A program made the position numbers and the translations under genes. The notes under the pieces were generated by a model that worked only from the letters and a program-made list of their open reading frames with translations, was not told the DNA's origin and searched no databases. Positions 17,009 to 25,709 of a stretch of 64,000 bases of DNA are shown piece after piece; within the stretch, counting starts at the first letter, position 1; each line of letters starts with the position of its first letter. This stretch comes from MWDV01 sp002070715. Lineage in GTDB: Bacteria > Verrucomicrobiota > Verrucomicrobiia > Limisphaerales > MWDV01. The stretch covers positions 1-64,000 of the forward strand of contig DAONTI010000023.1 of assembly GCA_035411585.1 (NCBI GenBank). Direction: 5' to 3'.

Positions 17009-18720
17009 AACTGCACGCGCCCATTTTCGAGCGTCGGTTGCGGCGGCGGATTAAACAGACCATCCGCCGCTCGCCGGAATTGCGGCGGCAAGCGAGGCGT
17101 CAAGCACGCTACCGTAATCGCACGTGGCACTACTGGGTTTATCCGTTTCTACGACTGTATGTGTCCGGCATAGGCGCAACGGCCACCGTCGCGATCGTCA
17201 GGAACACCGGCCATCTGACGGCAGCGCTCGCCTTTGTTGGTTTATGGTTGTTTGCCCTTGTTTCCTTTCAAGCGCAATCCCTGGCTCAACAACTTTATGC
17301 GTCACCGGATCTGCCCGCGCTGGGCTTGTTGCCGCTCGAGATGCGAACGATCTTCCGTCGCCAGATCGGAAAATTCTTATGGCGTTCAACCTGGTTGCTG
17401 GTGGATCTGGTCATGATGCTGGGTGCCTTGATGTCGTGGACGGAACTCCCCTGGCTCAAAGGGTTAGTGGTGGCGGTGCCCACAATGCTGTTGGCTTGGG
17501 GTGCCGTTCTGGCTCTGACGGGTCTGGCGCTGCGATACTGTCCGCAGCTGCCATTCGGGCAGATCGCTGGGCTGACGTCCCTGCTGGGAATCGTACTTCT
17601 CTTCACTTACTGGATTTTTGAACCGCAGATACTGGCGCTTTGGGATCGCAGTGCCGGGACGCTGATTATACTGCTGCCTCCAGCGTGGCCATTGGCGTTG
17701 ATCCGCCTCGCGTTTCCTAAAGGTTCGCCGTCCGACTTTTTGTTCCTTCTTCCGACCGTCGGTTTGATTGGGACGCTGCGCCATACCGTGCGGCAACTCG
17801 CCGCCAACTACGAATTCAGCGAGCCACTGGAGCCGGAAGCCGAGGATGTGCTTCCCGAAACCTCTGCATCGGAGACAGTGCCGATGAGCAACGCTCCCGC
17901 GCGCGCTGGCGTTACCACCATCCAAGAACATGTGGCAACCCACGCATTTCTCGCCCCCGCCAACTGGATCGCCCGCGGTGGGATCGAAGCTTGGTTTTGG
18001 CGCTGGTTGACCGACGGCGAGCGAAAGTTGGCGGAGTTTGCCTTTCCGCGCAAAGTTCAACTGACGCGACGGTGGAAGCGAATTTTCCGCGACCTGCTCA
18101 TCGGAGGTGTGTTGGCCATGACATTCAGCCGAATCAACTTCACGTTTCTCACCTGGATCTGGGCCGGAACGATACTGTTCACCATCCTCCGCGTCGGCGG
18201 TCTTTTCTTCGCGAACGGGCACGCGTTCACACCGATCTTTTGCAGTGGCGTAAACCTGCAATTGCACACGGTCTATCCGGTGGGCTACCGGGAACTGTCG
18301 CGCGTGCTCTTCAAATTCACGTTGGTCCAATTCCCCTGTCTGTTGATCTATGCGCTGATCGTCGGCGGGGCGATCGCTCATCTCGCCGGGCTGGGAATAC
18401 TGGCGGGGGTGGTCATGGGCGGGAAAGCTGCCGTGTTACTTGCCGCCCTGCGCGGCCCAGCCATCGCGATGGCGTTCAGTGCCGGCACGAACGACTCTAC
18501 GCTCTTGGGACTTCGCCCATTGCTGGTTGCGGTGTTTGTGCTCACCGGCTTGCTCTTAATTGGCTTGAGTATCGCCTGCGTCTGGTTCGCCGCACCACTG
18601 CTTTCCGCCGGACTGGGATTGGGCGCCATCTTGCTGGCCTGGTGGTTCTGGTGGTTATACGGCTGGTTCTACAACACCAATCAATTCGACCTCATGAACC
18701 TGCCGCGCGAAACGATTTAG
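17005..18720 (+). CDS. ABC transporter permease (large, ABC-2-like)
   Basis: 571 residues. A basic N-terminal stretch (RRLRRRIKQTIRRSPELRRQARRQ) is followed by roughly twelve membrane segments in two groups, split by a hydrophilic loop at about residues 270-345. The overall plan fits the long ABC-2 permeases found with a single ATPase. I see no specific family motif. It overlaps the ATPase gene by four bases, which fixes its partner. The substrate is unknown; export is the more likely direction. Confidence 0.75.
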   Translation: MKLHAPIFERRLRRRIKQTIRRSPELRRQARRQARYRNRTWHYWVYPFLRLYVSGIGATATVAIVRNTGHLTAALAFVGLWLFALVSFQAQSLAQQLYASPDLPALGLLPLEMRTIFRRQIGKFLWRSTWLLVDLVMMLGALMSWTELPWLKGLVVAVPTMLLAWGAVLALTGLALRYCPQLPFGQIAGLTSLLGIVLLFTYWIFEPQILALWDRSAGTLIILLPPAWPLALIRLAFPKGSPSDFLFLLPTVGLIGTLRHTVRQLAANYEFSEPLEPEAEDVLPETSASETVPMSNAPARAGVTTIQEHVATHAFLAPANWIARGGIEAWFWRWLTDGERKLAEFAFPRKVQLTRRWKRIFRDLLIGGVLAMTFSRINFTFLTWIWAGTILFTILRVGGLFFANGHAFTPIFCSGVNLQLHTVYPVGYRELSRVLFKFTLVQFPCLLIYALIVGGAIAHLAGLGILAGVVMGGKAAVLLAALRGPAIAMAFSAGTNDSTLLGLRPLLVAVFVLTGLLLIGLSIACVWFAAPLLSAGLGLGAILLAWWFWWLYGWFYNTNQFDLMNLPRETI

Positions 18721-18833
18721 CTGCCGCCCGCAAACTTGTTCCCCTGCGCCGCCGTGGTTAAATCTTCGTCGTCGAAATAATCTTTGCCCTTGTTGACGCG
18801 AATGTCGGGCGGCGAAGCATCCACGTTCCCCAT
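18717..18833 (-). CDS. Possible 38-residue small protein
   Basis: A short frame that reads like protein (MGNVDASPPDIRVNKGKDYF, then an acidic DDEDLT stretch and GNKFAGGS). It starts at an ATG with only a weak upstream purine run, and its stop overlaps the end of the converging permease gene. It could equally be a relic of a larger gene, because an in-frame TGA lies a few codons upstream of the ATG. No family recognised. Confidence 0.3.
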   Translation of the reverse strand: MGNVDASPPDIRVNKGKDYFDDEDLTTAAQGNKFAGGS

Positions 18834-18930
18834 TGCACCGCCGGGCAGGTTTTTTCACCAACTTGGGGATGGGCTGGGGGCATCGTGACGCCCCGGTAGA
18901 GACAATCAAGGGGTTGCGCACGCGGTGAAT

Positions 18931-19680
18931 TTACTTGCTGAACGCGCCAAACAAGGCGCGCATTTCTTCATCCACCAGCGCCGGGTCGCTCAGGGTTTGG
19001 GCGATTTCCTCGCGCAACAGTTGGCGATACCGTTTGCGCAGCCGGTGTACGGCCACGCGCACCGCGCCTTCCTCCATGCCCAGCGCCTTGGCGACTTCGC
19101 GCTGGGCTGTCTCGCTTTTGCCCGCGGCGAGAAACATTTTCAACTGCTCAAACAACCTGCCCTTGCCGCCGGTCTCGCACTCGGTTTGCAATCGCGCGAT
19201 GACCTGGCCCAGCAACGCCAGCGCCCATTCGCGGTCGAAGGCCTGATCCGGGCTGAGTTCATTCTGTGCGACGACCTGGAACTTGGTGTCCGCTGTTTCC
19301 CAATCGAGCGACAGCGACGTCGTGCCGCCGCCGCGTTTCTGGCGTTGTGCTTTGTCCCATTCGTTGGCGAGGAAATGTTGCAACGCGGCCAGCAGATAGG
19401 CGCGGAAACGTCCGCGTTCCGCGCTCAGTCCTTCAAGATAATTCTTCGCCAGAAACCGCGCAAAGAACGCCTGCGTCAAATCCTCCGCATCGGCGCGGGC
19501 GTAACCGCGACGTCGCACATAGGCGTAAAGGGGAAACCAATACGTGCGGCAGAGTTCCTCCAGCGCGCGATCGGATTCCGGCGCGGCGCGGCGCCCGGCC
19601 TGGAGCACCACCGTCCAATGCGTCGTGGCGAAGATATCGTCCGCTGCGTTGGTGGCTTGACTGGAATATGCCGATGTCAA
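18931..19680 (-). CDS. ECF-type sigma-70 family factor
   Basis: 249 residues. Region 2 includes YVRRRGYARADAEDLTQAFFARFL, and region 4 has EVAKALGMEEGAVRVAVHRLRKRYRQLL. The N-terminal motif DIFATTHWTVVLQA is typical of a group common in Verrucomicrobiota and Planctomycetota, usually encoded beside a Ser/Thr kinase as here (34 bp downstream of it). The kinase is presumed to control the factor, but that is inference. The last 90 bases have a degenerate copy at 16102-16195, and the first ~45 bases have a look-alike at the kinase 3' end. Confidence 0.9.
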   Translation of the reverse strand: MTSAYSSQATNAADDIFATTHWTVVLQAGRRAAPESDRALEELCRTYWFPLYAYVRRRGYARADAEDLTQAFFARFLAKNYLEGLSAERGRFRAYLLAALQHFLANEWDKAQRQKRGGGTTSLSLDWETADTKFQVVAQNELSPDQAFDREWALALLGQVIARLQTECETGGKGRLFEQLKMFLAAGKSETAQREVAKALGMEEGAVRVAVHRLRKRYRQLLREEIAQTLSDPALVDEEMRALFGAFSK

Positions 19681-19714
19681 AGCGGAATCATTTTAATCAC
19701 GAATGGACTCCAAT

Positions 19715-21559
19715 TCACGCCAAAAACCGGAGGGCGGGCAAAGGTTTCTTCTGTTGGCCCTGGCTCAGAAACGAGTGGGAACATTGGCGGGGCAACCTGA
19801 TGTTTCGCCCGGTAAATTTGTATAGGCCGCCAGCCAATTTACCGTCAAAATGCTGCCTGGCGGAGAGGTTCTGGCGTAACCAACGCCCTTGGTGGTCATG
19901 ACCGTCCAATAGGTTGTGATGAAGATGTCGCTTGCTGCGCCGTTCATAATCGCCGACGGCCGCCAGTTTTCCTGCATCCTGCAAAATCGTGTCAAAATCG
20001 GGTTGCTCGCCCGGCTGGAGGGTCGGAGTCCAGGTTAAGGTTGAAGCTGCTTCAGCGGGATGCGTTTCCTGGGAATTTTCGATATCCATTTCTACGCGTT
20101 TAGCGCTTAGCCAGAGAATTACCGCGAAAAGCACGAAGCCCAGCAGCAAGCTGAGACTAACAGCGCGTGCCCACCCCCGCCCCGCCCGACGTCCTCCTAA
20201 AAATTGAGTGAGAAAACAGCCGGCAAAGTCCACAGCGAGAAGCGAGCATAGCACCGATATTAATCTCAACCATCCCAACCGGTGAGGATAGCCAGCGATG
20301 ACGAACACCAATTTCGTTGTCCATGGTAATCTCGGCCCTTCGCCTGCCGATTCCAGCGCATTGTGGAGGTTTGCTGTAGAAAAGAATACGAAAAGCCCAA
20401 TGCCCAACAGGAGTGCCCCATGGAGAATTAGCGAGGGTAAAACGGCTTTGAGGATTGTGTCCGTTTGGTTGGTATCGCTCGGGATTAACGGGGTGGAGAC
20501 AATTGTCTCGACCTGCGTTTTGAGCATGCTGGCCTGTTGGTAGCGTAGTTCCGGCTTCCGTTCCAGTGCGCGCAGGACGACTTCGTCCAAGCGCACATCA
20601 ATTTGCACTTTCTGGGACGGAGGCTTAATCTGCCGGTCGGGCAGTTCGCCGGTGAGCATCTGGTAAAACACCACGCCCAGCGCGTAAATGTCGGCGCGAT
20701 GATCCACCTCGGTGGGCTGCTCGCGTTGTTCGGGCGCCATGTATTGCGGCGTGCCCATGACTTTGCCCGCGTCAGTGAGAACGGGTTCGTCCCTCACTTC
20801 ATCAGATGAGGAGAGGATGTCTGAAGGTCCGGTGAGAGGTTCATTGCCCACAATCTTCGCCAGACCAAAATCCGCCACCTTCACGCGCCCGCGCCGGTCC
20901 AGCAAAATGTTCTCCGGTTTGATGTCGCGATGAACGATACCCTGGTCGTGCGCGTATTGCAGCGCGTCGCAAATCTGCGGCACGATGGCCAGTGCTTCGC
21001 GCGGGGAAATGCGGCCGGCGTGCAGGAGTTGCCGCAGATTCACGCCATCCACGTACTCCATGAGGAAGTAGAACAGTTGCGAGCTGGAGGTGTCCCTCTC
21101 TCCGCCCGATGGGGAGGGCACGGGATGAGGGGTTATGGCGGTATGCCGTACTTGCCCAAACTCATACAGCGTCACGATGCCCGGATGGTTCAGCTTGGCC
21201 AGCGCCTTGGCTTCGCGGGCAAAGCGTTCGGCGAATGCCGGATCGTTGCCGATGCCCGGCGGCAGAATTTTCAACGCCACAAGGCGGTCCAGTTGTTTCT
21301 GGCGCGCCTTGTAAACGGCGCCCATGCCGCCTTTGCCGATCAGCTCGAGGATTTCCAGTTGGGGAAACAGCGGCGCGAGTTCCGCGATGCCGGGAGGGTT
21401 GAAGTCCGGTTGTTTTGCCTCCGTGACGGTGTCCGCCGCGGCGCCCTGTTTAAGCAGGCAGGCGGGGCAAAGGCCCGCCAGTGCGCCGGGTTGCAGGAGC
21501 GTGCCGCATTGCGGGCATTGATTCGGAGCGGGCATCGCCGGTTTTTCTACTATGTCCAT
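19715..21559 (-). CDS. Zinc-ribbon Ser/Thr protein kinase with chimeric C-terminus
   Basis: 614 residues. An N-terminal zinc ribbon (CPQC at 15-18, CPAC at 31-34) precedes a Hanks-type kinase: GKGGMGAVY at 75-83, VALK with K97, HRDIKPEN at 210-217, DFG at 230-232, and MAPEQ. About four membrane segments follow (375-395 and 412-485). A 22-residue insert in the beta4-beta5 loop (around 139-160, TPHPVPSPSGGERD) is encoded by a repeat-like sequence. After DFDTILQDAGKLAAVGDYE (~539) the protein loses character. There another frame carries ASDIFITTYWTVM, resembling the start of the sigma factor. The 3' end therefore looks like a recombination scar. The kinase domain is complete and probably active. 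Confidence 0.85.
   Translation of the reverse strand: MDIVEKPAMPAPNQCPQCGTLLQPGALAGLCPACLLKQGAAADTVTEAKQPDFNPPGIAELAPLFPQLEILELIGKGGMGAVYKARQKQLDRLVALKILPPGIGNDPAFAERFAREAKALAKLNHPGIVTLYEFGQVRHTAITPHPVPSPSGGERDTSSSQLFYFLMEYVDGVNLRQLLHAGRISPREALAIVPQICDALQYAHDQGIVHRDIKPENILLDRRGRVKVADFGLAKIVGNEPLTGPSDILSSSDEVRDEPVLTDAGKVMGTPQYMAPEQREQPTEVDHRADIYALGVVFYQMLTGELPDRQIKPPSQKVQIDVRLDEVVLRALERKPELRYQQASMLKTQVETIVSTPLIPSDTNQTDTILKAVLPSLILHGALLLGIGLFVFFSTANLHNALESAGEGPRLPWTTKLVFVIAGYPHRLGWLRLISVLCSLLAVDFAGCFLTQFLGGRRAGRGWARAVSLSLLLGFVLFAVILWLSAKRVEMDIENSQETHPAEAASTLTWTPTLQPGEQPDFDTILQDAGKLAAVGDYERRSKRHLHHNLLDGHDHQGRWLRQNLSARQHFDGKLAGGLYKFTGRNIRLPRQCSHSFLSQGQQKKPLPALRFLA
19765..19950 (-). pseudogene. 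Sigma-factor 5'-end look-alike overlapping the kinase 3' end
   Basis: In a frame different from the kinase, the minus strand encodes NGAASDIFITTYWTVM, close to the sigma factor N-terminus ADDIFATTHWTVV. The similarity then fades. It is read through out of frame by the kinase gene. It probably derives from another kinase-sigma pair or a local duplication. Confidence 0.45.
21080..21145 (-). repeat. In-frame repeat-like insert in the kinase gene
   Basis: A 66-base stretch rich in CTCTCCGCCC/GATGGGGAGGG, with partial inverted symmetry, encoding TPHPVPSPSGGERD and flanking residues. It interrupts an otherwise standard kinase loop between beta strands 4 and 5 without breaking the frame. The sequence type is familiar as a dispersed bacterial repeat, but copies elsewhere in this genome cannot be checked here. 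Confidence 0.5.
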
Positions 21560-21677
21560 ACTTCTTTCAGAAGCAAAACCCGCGAAACGTTACAGGAATT
21601 CTGGCTGGACGTTGGCGCCAAGCGGGGGTCATCCCTCCGTGGCCGGCGGATGACGGCGATTATGATGGCGGGGATGG

Positions 21678-23969
21678 CTACTGCGGTTTCTCGATGAACC
21701 CGTGGTACAGCCCCATGTAGTAAGGCAGCAAAAAAACCGTCCCGCTCGCGAGCCCGCGACCGTCCCCGCCGTAATCCAACTGCCACGGATCGGTGTTCCA
21801 GTGGTTGAAATGGCGGTTCTCCACCGGCAACACTTTACCGTTCACCCGGCCGCCGCGATTGGGGCGTTGGCCCGTCGCAAAATCGGTCATCTCCTGGCGG
21901 CGCAGCGGGGCCAGGTCGAGGCGATGGCTGTTGTGATGCGCCCAGTTGACGCGATCCAACGGGAAACCGCGCAAGGTGACCAGGGCATCCGCCAACCAAT
22001 CCGACCATGGATCCACCGGCGTCGTGCCGAAAGCGGCGGTAAACGTATGCCCCAGGCCGACCGCCGCGTAGGCGAAGTTGAAGAAGGGATTCAGCTCCGG
22101 TTCTTCAATCCGCCAGTAGTAATAGAAGGCGAAGCGCCATTTCTCCCGCCACTTCGGTGACTTGGTGTACCGGACGAGATTGTAGAAGCACATGAACATC
22201 ATCTCGTCGTCGGACTGGTTGCCCGAGCCGACGCCCATTTGCATTTTGGCGTTCATCACGTTGGCGGCGTAGCTGTGCTGCTCGATCAACTCTTGCACCG
22301 CCCGGCCGTATTTTGCGTCGCCCGTGATGTGTTCGGCCACGGTCAGATAGGAAAGAATGCTGAGCGAATTCAGGCCGCGTTCGACCCACCAAAACGGGTC
22401 GTCGTTCAAACGGCGCGGACTGAACACCGCCCAGCGGGTGGGTTTGCCGTCGTGATCCACCAAGGCGAAATCGTGCGCCAGCAGATGATCCGCCAGATCG
22501 CGCACCACCTCGCGCACCCGCTCTTTTTCCGCGTCGGTTTCCGCCACCAGATCGTAGTAGGCCGGGTAGAAAAAGAAGTGCCCGTCCAATTCATCCGAGC
22601 TGGGGTCACATTTCCAATACCACTGGCCATCGGCGCTCCGGGGCCAACGCGGGTTAAGGGGTTTCCACTGGTGGTCCTTTTCCCGGATTTTCCGGTCGCG
22701 CTCCGCTTGGCCGATGTTGGGATCCGGCCAATCCGCGGGGCGGATGGTGCGCGCCACAAAACCCTTGGGCGGACTATGTTCGCCGCCTTGGGTGACTTTT
22801 TGCAGAAAACGCAGCGCCTCAAACGCCTGTTGGGCGCGCTTCTTGGCGGCGGGATCCCGCGTGGCGCCGTAAGCAAAACATTGGCCCGCGCCGTACATGG
22901 AGGTCCACAACCCGTCGTTGTCGCTGTCGCGTTGAATGATTTGCGAGCGATCGCCGGGAGCGCCGAGTCCGACTTCGGAGGTGTAACCGTACGGTGTGCG
23001 TTTGATGTAGCGCTCGATTTCCTGCTCGTAGTAGGCGGCCTTTTCCTCCAACGTCATGGCGCGTCGCTCAATGCAGCCCACACCCTTGTCGGTGGCAAAC
23101 CACACGCGGCCATCGGCGTCGGCGGCCAAGGAACGCACGTCATTGCCGGGCAGCCAGAGTGGCCCTTCTCGATACGCCCATTCTTCACCATCAAATTGCA
23201 CCGCACCGCGATGCGTGCCGAACCAGACTTCCGAGCCGTCACCGACGATAGCACCGGTGAAGTCCGCGTAAGGTAATCCCTCGCGCCCGGTGAAAAAACT
23301 CCATTGGTTTCCGATCCGGCGGATCACGCCCGCAGGTGTGGCCACCCACCATGTCCCGACGCGATCAATTGCCACGCCGCGCACGTCATTTTCCGTCCAG
23401 ACGCGACCGAACTCGTCCGTGGCGCGAATCAATTTCCAGTTGCCGGTGGCGCTTCGTTGCCAGAGTCCGCGCGCAGTGGCTGCCAGAACCACGCCGTTCG
23501 AACCGGTCGCCACTTGGCGCACGTCATGATCGGCCAGTTCGAGGCTGGCCGGCCCGGTCGTCGTAACGCGGAGAACGCCTTTGGCGGTGGCTAGCCAAAC
23601 GGCCTCGCCGGCGCGATGAATTTGGCGCAGCTCCGCGAGTGAGATCGGTACGGTGCGGCTCGCGCCGCCGATGAAAATTTCGGTGGTATCGGCGCTGGCG
23701 TTCACCGGTCGGGGCACGACTTCCCATTGATCCGCGCGCAGAACGAACCATTGTTGGCCATCGGTCACTCGCACCGTTCCATCGGGTGCGACATCCAGCA
23801 CGGCGAAGCCATTGGGCGATGCGACGGGCAACGGCCAGACGCGGGAGATTTCCTGCCGGAACGCTTGCGGCGCGGGTGTGAAATCCGCCGCGCGAACGGA
23901 CACGGCCGAAATCAATGCTGCACTGAGGCAGAGGGCGGTCCTTCGGATCAAGTTGCGCAAATGAGTCAT
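21678..23969 (-). CDS. Exported beta-propeller/alpha-barrel-like protein, function unknown
   Basis: 763 residues with a signal peptide (LCLSAALISAVSVRAADF). Residues ~30-325 contain repeats of the two-component-regulator propeller type (VWLATAKGVLRV, TWWVATPAGVIRR, VWFGTHRGAVQFDGEEW, VWFATDKGVGCI). The C-terminal ~430 residues are helical and Trp/Tyr-rich (DGHFFFYPAYYDLVAE, WWVERGLNSLSILSYLTVAEH), suggesting an alpha/alpha toroid as in glycan-processing enzymes; no catalytic motif is recognised. It precedes the Ser/Thr kinase gene by 118 bp on the same strand. A role in extracellular sensing or saccharide breakdown is conjecture. Confidence 0.65.
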   Translation of the reverse strand: MTHLRNLIRRTALCLSAALISAVSVRAADFTPAPQAFRQEISRVWPLPVASPNGFAVLDVAPDGTVRVTDGQQWFVLRADQWEVVPRPVNASADTTEIFIGGASRTVPISLAELRQIHRAGEAVWLATAKGVLRVTTTGPASLELADHDVRQVATGSNGVVLAATARGLWQRSATGNWKLIRATDEFGRVWTENDVRGVAIDRVGTWWVATPAGVIRRIGNQWSFFTGREGLPYADFTGAIVGDGSEVWFGTHRGAVQFDGEEWAYREGPLWLPGNDVRSLAADADGRVWFATDKGVGCIERRAMTLEEKAAYYEQEIERYIKRTPYGYTSEVGLGAPGDRSQIIQRDSDNDGLWTSMYGAGQCFAYGATRDPAAKKRAQQAFEALRFLQKVTQGGEHSPPKGFVARTIRPADWPDPNIGQAERDRKIREKDHQWKPLNPRWPRSADGQWYWKCDPSSDELDGHFFFYPAYYDLVAETDAEKERVREVVRDLADHLLAHDFALVDHDGKPTRWAVFSPRRLNDDPFWWVERGLNSLSILSYLTVAEHITGDAKYGRAVQELIEQHSYAANVMNAKMQMGVGSGNQSDDEMMFMCFYNLVRYTKSPKWREKWRFAFYYYWRIEEPELNPFFNFAYAAVGLGHTFTAAFGTTPVDPWSDWLADALVTLRGFPLDRVNWAHHNSHRLDLAPLRRQEMTDFATGQRPNRGGRVNGKVLPVENRHFNHWNTDPWQLDYGGDGRGLASGTVFLLPYYMGLYHGFIEKPQ

Positions 23970-24039
23970 GCCGTCAGTATTCTGATGAGTGCGGAGGCGG
24001 GCAAACAGATTGCGGCGGTGACACGGGGTTTTTCGCCCG

Positions 24040-24936
24040 TCAACGCATGCGAAAGCCGCCTTGGAACACCACTTCCGTGATCGTCACCACCAGGAAAATG
24101 AGGCTGATCACGGCGTTCAAGCGGAAGAAGGCGTTTTGAATCCAGTTCAGGCTGCGCCGGCGGGCGATCCAATGTTCCAACACCAGACAACCAAGAATCA
24201 GGAACCACCCCACCAGATACGCGAGGCGGAACCGGCACAACAACCCGAAGCCCAACAGCAGCCCGCACATCACCATGTGCGCCAGAAACGCCGCCGTCAG
24301 TGCGTTGCGCGGCCCCCACGCCACCACGAGCGAATGCAGGCCATGCTGGCGGTCGAACTCGTGATCTTGCAGCGCGTAAATGATGTCGAACCCCACCAGC
24401 CACAGCACCACCGCCAGCGCGAGCACCGCCATGCGCAACAGATCCAACGGCGAGACCTGCGGCCCCGTGACCGCCAGCCAGGCGCCGATCGGCGCCAGCG
24501 CCAGCGCCACGCCAAGATAAACGTGGGTGTAATCAGTGAATCGCTTGGTCAACGAGTAAAAGCAGATGACGAACAGCGCGACGGGCGACAGGATAAAACA
24601 CAGCGGATTGAGCAACCAACTAACCGCGACCAGACCCGCCCCGCTCAACCCCCAGAGCAACCAGGCGCTCCACAGTTGGATCTCGCCGGTCGGCAGATGC
24701 CGGTTGGCGGTGCGCGGATTCAGCGCGTCCCATTTGCGGTCCATCAGCCGGTTGAAGGCCATGGCGCACGTCCGCGCGCAAACCATGGCTGCGAGAATCA
24801 ACAGAAAAGTGCGCCCGCCGGGCCAGCCGCGTTGGTCGCGCGCGGCCACCACCATCGCCGCAAGGGCGAAGGGCAGGGCGAAAATCGTGTGCGAGAACCG
24901 CACGAACGAAAGCCAGGTTTTGATCAGCGTGAACAT
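24040..24936 (-). CDS. UbiA-family aromatic prenyltransferase (MqnP/MenA type)
   Basis: 298 residues with about eight to nine membrane helices. Both aspartate-rich motifs are present: NRLMDRKWDALN (N-x3-D-x3-D) and DIIYALQDHEFD. The family attaches a polyprenyl chain to an aromatic acid. It lies 75 bp downstream of a UbiX-type gene, and mqnC is at 49155-50300, so the likeliest role is prenylation in the futalosine route to menaquinone (MqnP). That assignment is by context. Confidence 0.85.
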   Translation of the reverse strand: MFTLIKTWLSFVRFSHTIFALPFALAAMVVAARDQRGWPGGRTFLLILAAMVCARTCAMAFNRLMDRKWDALNPRTANRHLPTGEIQLWSAWLLWGLSGAGLVAVSWLLNPLCFILSPVALFVICFYSLTKRFTDYTHVYLGVALALAPIGAWLAVTGPQVSPLDLLRMAVLALAVVLWLVGFDIIYALQDHEFDRQHGLHSLVVAWGPRNALTAAFLAHMVMCGLLLGFGLLCRFRLAYLVGWFLILGCLVLEHWIARRRSLNWIQNAFFRLNAVISLIFLVVTITEVVFQGGFRMR

Positions 24937-25010
24937 CGAATCCTCAACGGTCCCGGACGGTCGGCGTTTCCGGGTGGGGATGGGCGGAGGGCGGGCGGCC
25001 CGGCTTCATA

Positions 25011-25568
25011 TCACTCCGGCGCCTCCTGCCAGCGGGGGGCGAGCTGGTTGGCCACCCCCAGATGATCCAGCACCCGCGCGACGACAGTGTCGGCGAGGTC
25101 CACGATGGTTTTGGCGCCGGCATAAAAACCGGGATTGGCCGGCAGAATCGTCGCGCCAGCCAGCAACAGCAGTTCAAAATTTTTCACATGCACCAAGTTC
25201 AACGGCGTTTCGCGCGGGACGAGAATCAGCTTCTTTTTCTCCTTCAACACCACGTCGGCGGCGCGGAGCAGGAGATCGTCGCTGGCCCCGTGCGCGATGC
25301 GCCCCAGCGTGCCCATCGTGCAGGGGATGACCACCATGGCGTCCGGCGGATTCGATCCGCTGGCAAACGGGGCGTTCATGCTGTGACGGTCGTGGGTCCG
25401 GGCGCCCGCGGGCAGCCGCAGGCCGGCGGGCAATTCTTTGGCGAGGACCTGCGGCGCATAGTGGCTGAGCACGACATGGATGTCATGCGTCCGCGGGTCC
25501 AGGTGGTCCAGCAGCCGCTGCGCGTAGAGGGCGCCGCTGGCGCCGGTGATGGCGATCAGGATTTTCAA
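25011..25568 (-). CDS. UbiX-like flavin prenyltransferase
   Basis: 185 residues from a TTG start (MKILIAITGASGALYAQRLL); no ATG fits the conserved N-terminus. The Rossmann start ITGASG, the MVVIPCTMGTLGRIAHG loop, LVPRETPLN and PANPGFY are all typical of UbiX/Pad1. These enzymes make prenylated FMN for a UbiD-type decarboxylase. It heads an apparent ubiX-ubiA operon. The UbiD partner is not in the window. A role in menaquinone synthesis is likely. Confidence 0.9.
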   Translation of the reverse strand: MKILIAITGASGALYAQRLLDHLDPRTHDIHVVLSHYAPQVLAKELPAGLRLPAGARTHDRHSMNAPFASGSNPPDAMVVIPCTMGTLGRIAHGASDDLLLRAADVVLKEKKKLILVPRETPLNLVHVKNFELLLLAGATILPANPGFYAGAKTIVDLADTVVARVLDHLGVANQLAPRWQEAPE

Positions 25569-25709
25569 CGTCGGATTGCGTCTTGCGGGCGCAGTATGGA
25601 AGGCCGGCGGTCGGGGAACAAGCGCTTTTGCGGCGGAGTCGTAGGCGGGATGGCGACCGGATGTTCGCCGTTGCCGGGCGGCGGTGATTCGCCTAGATTC
25701 ACCGCCGTT

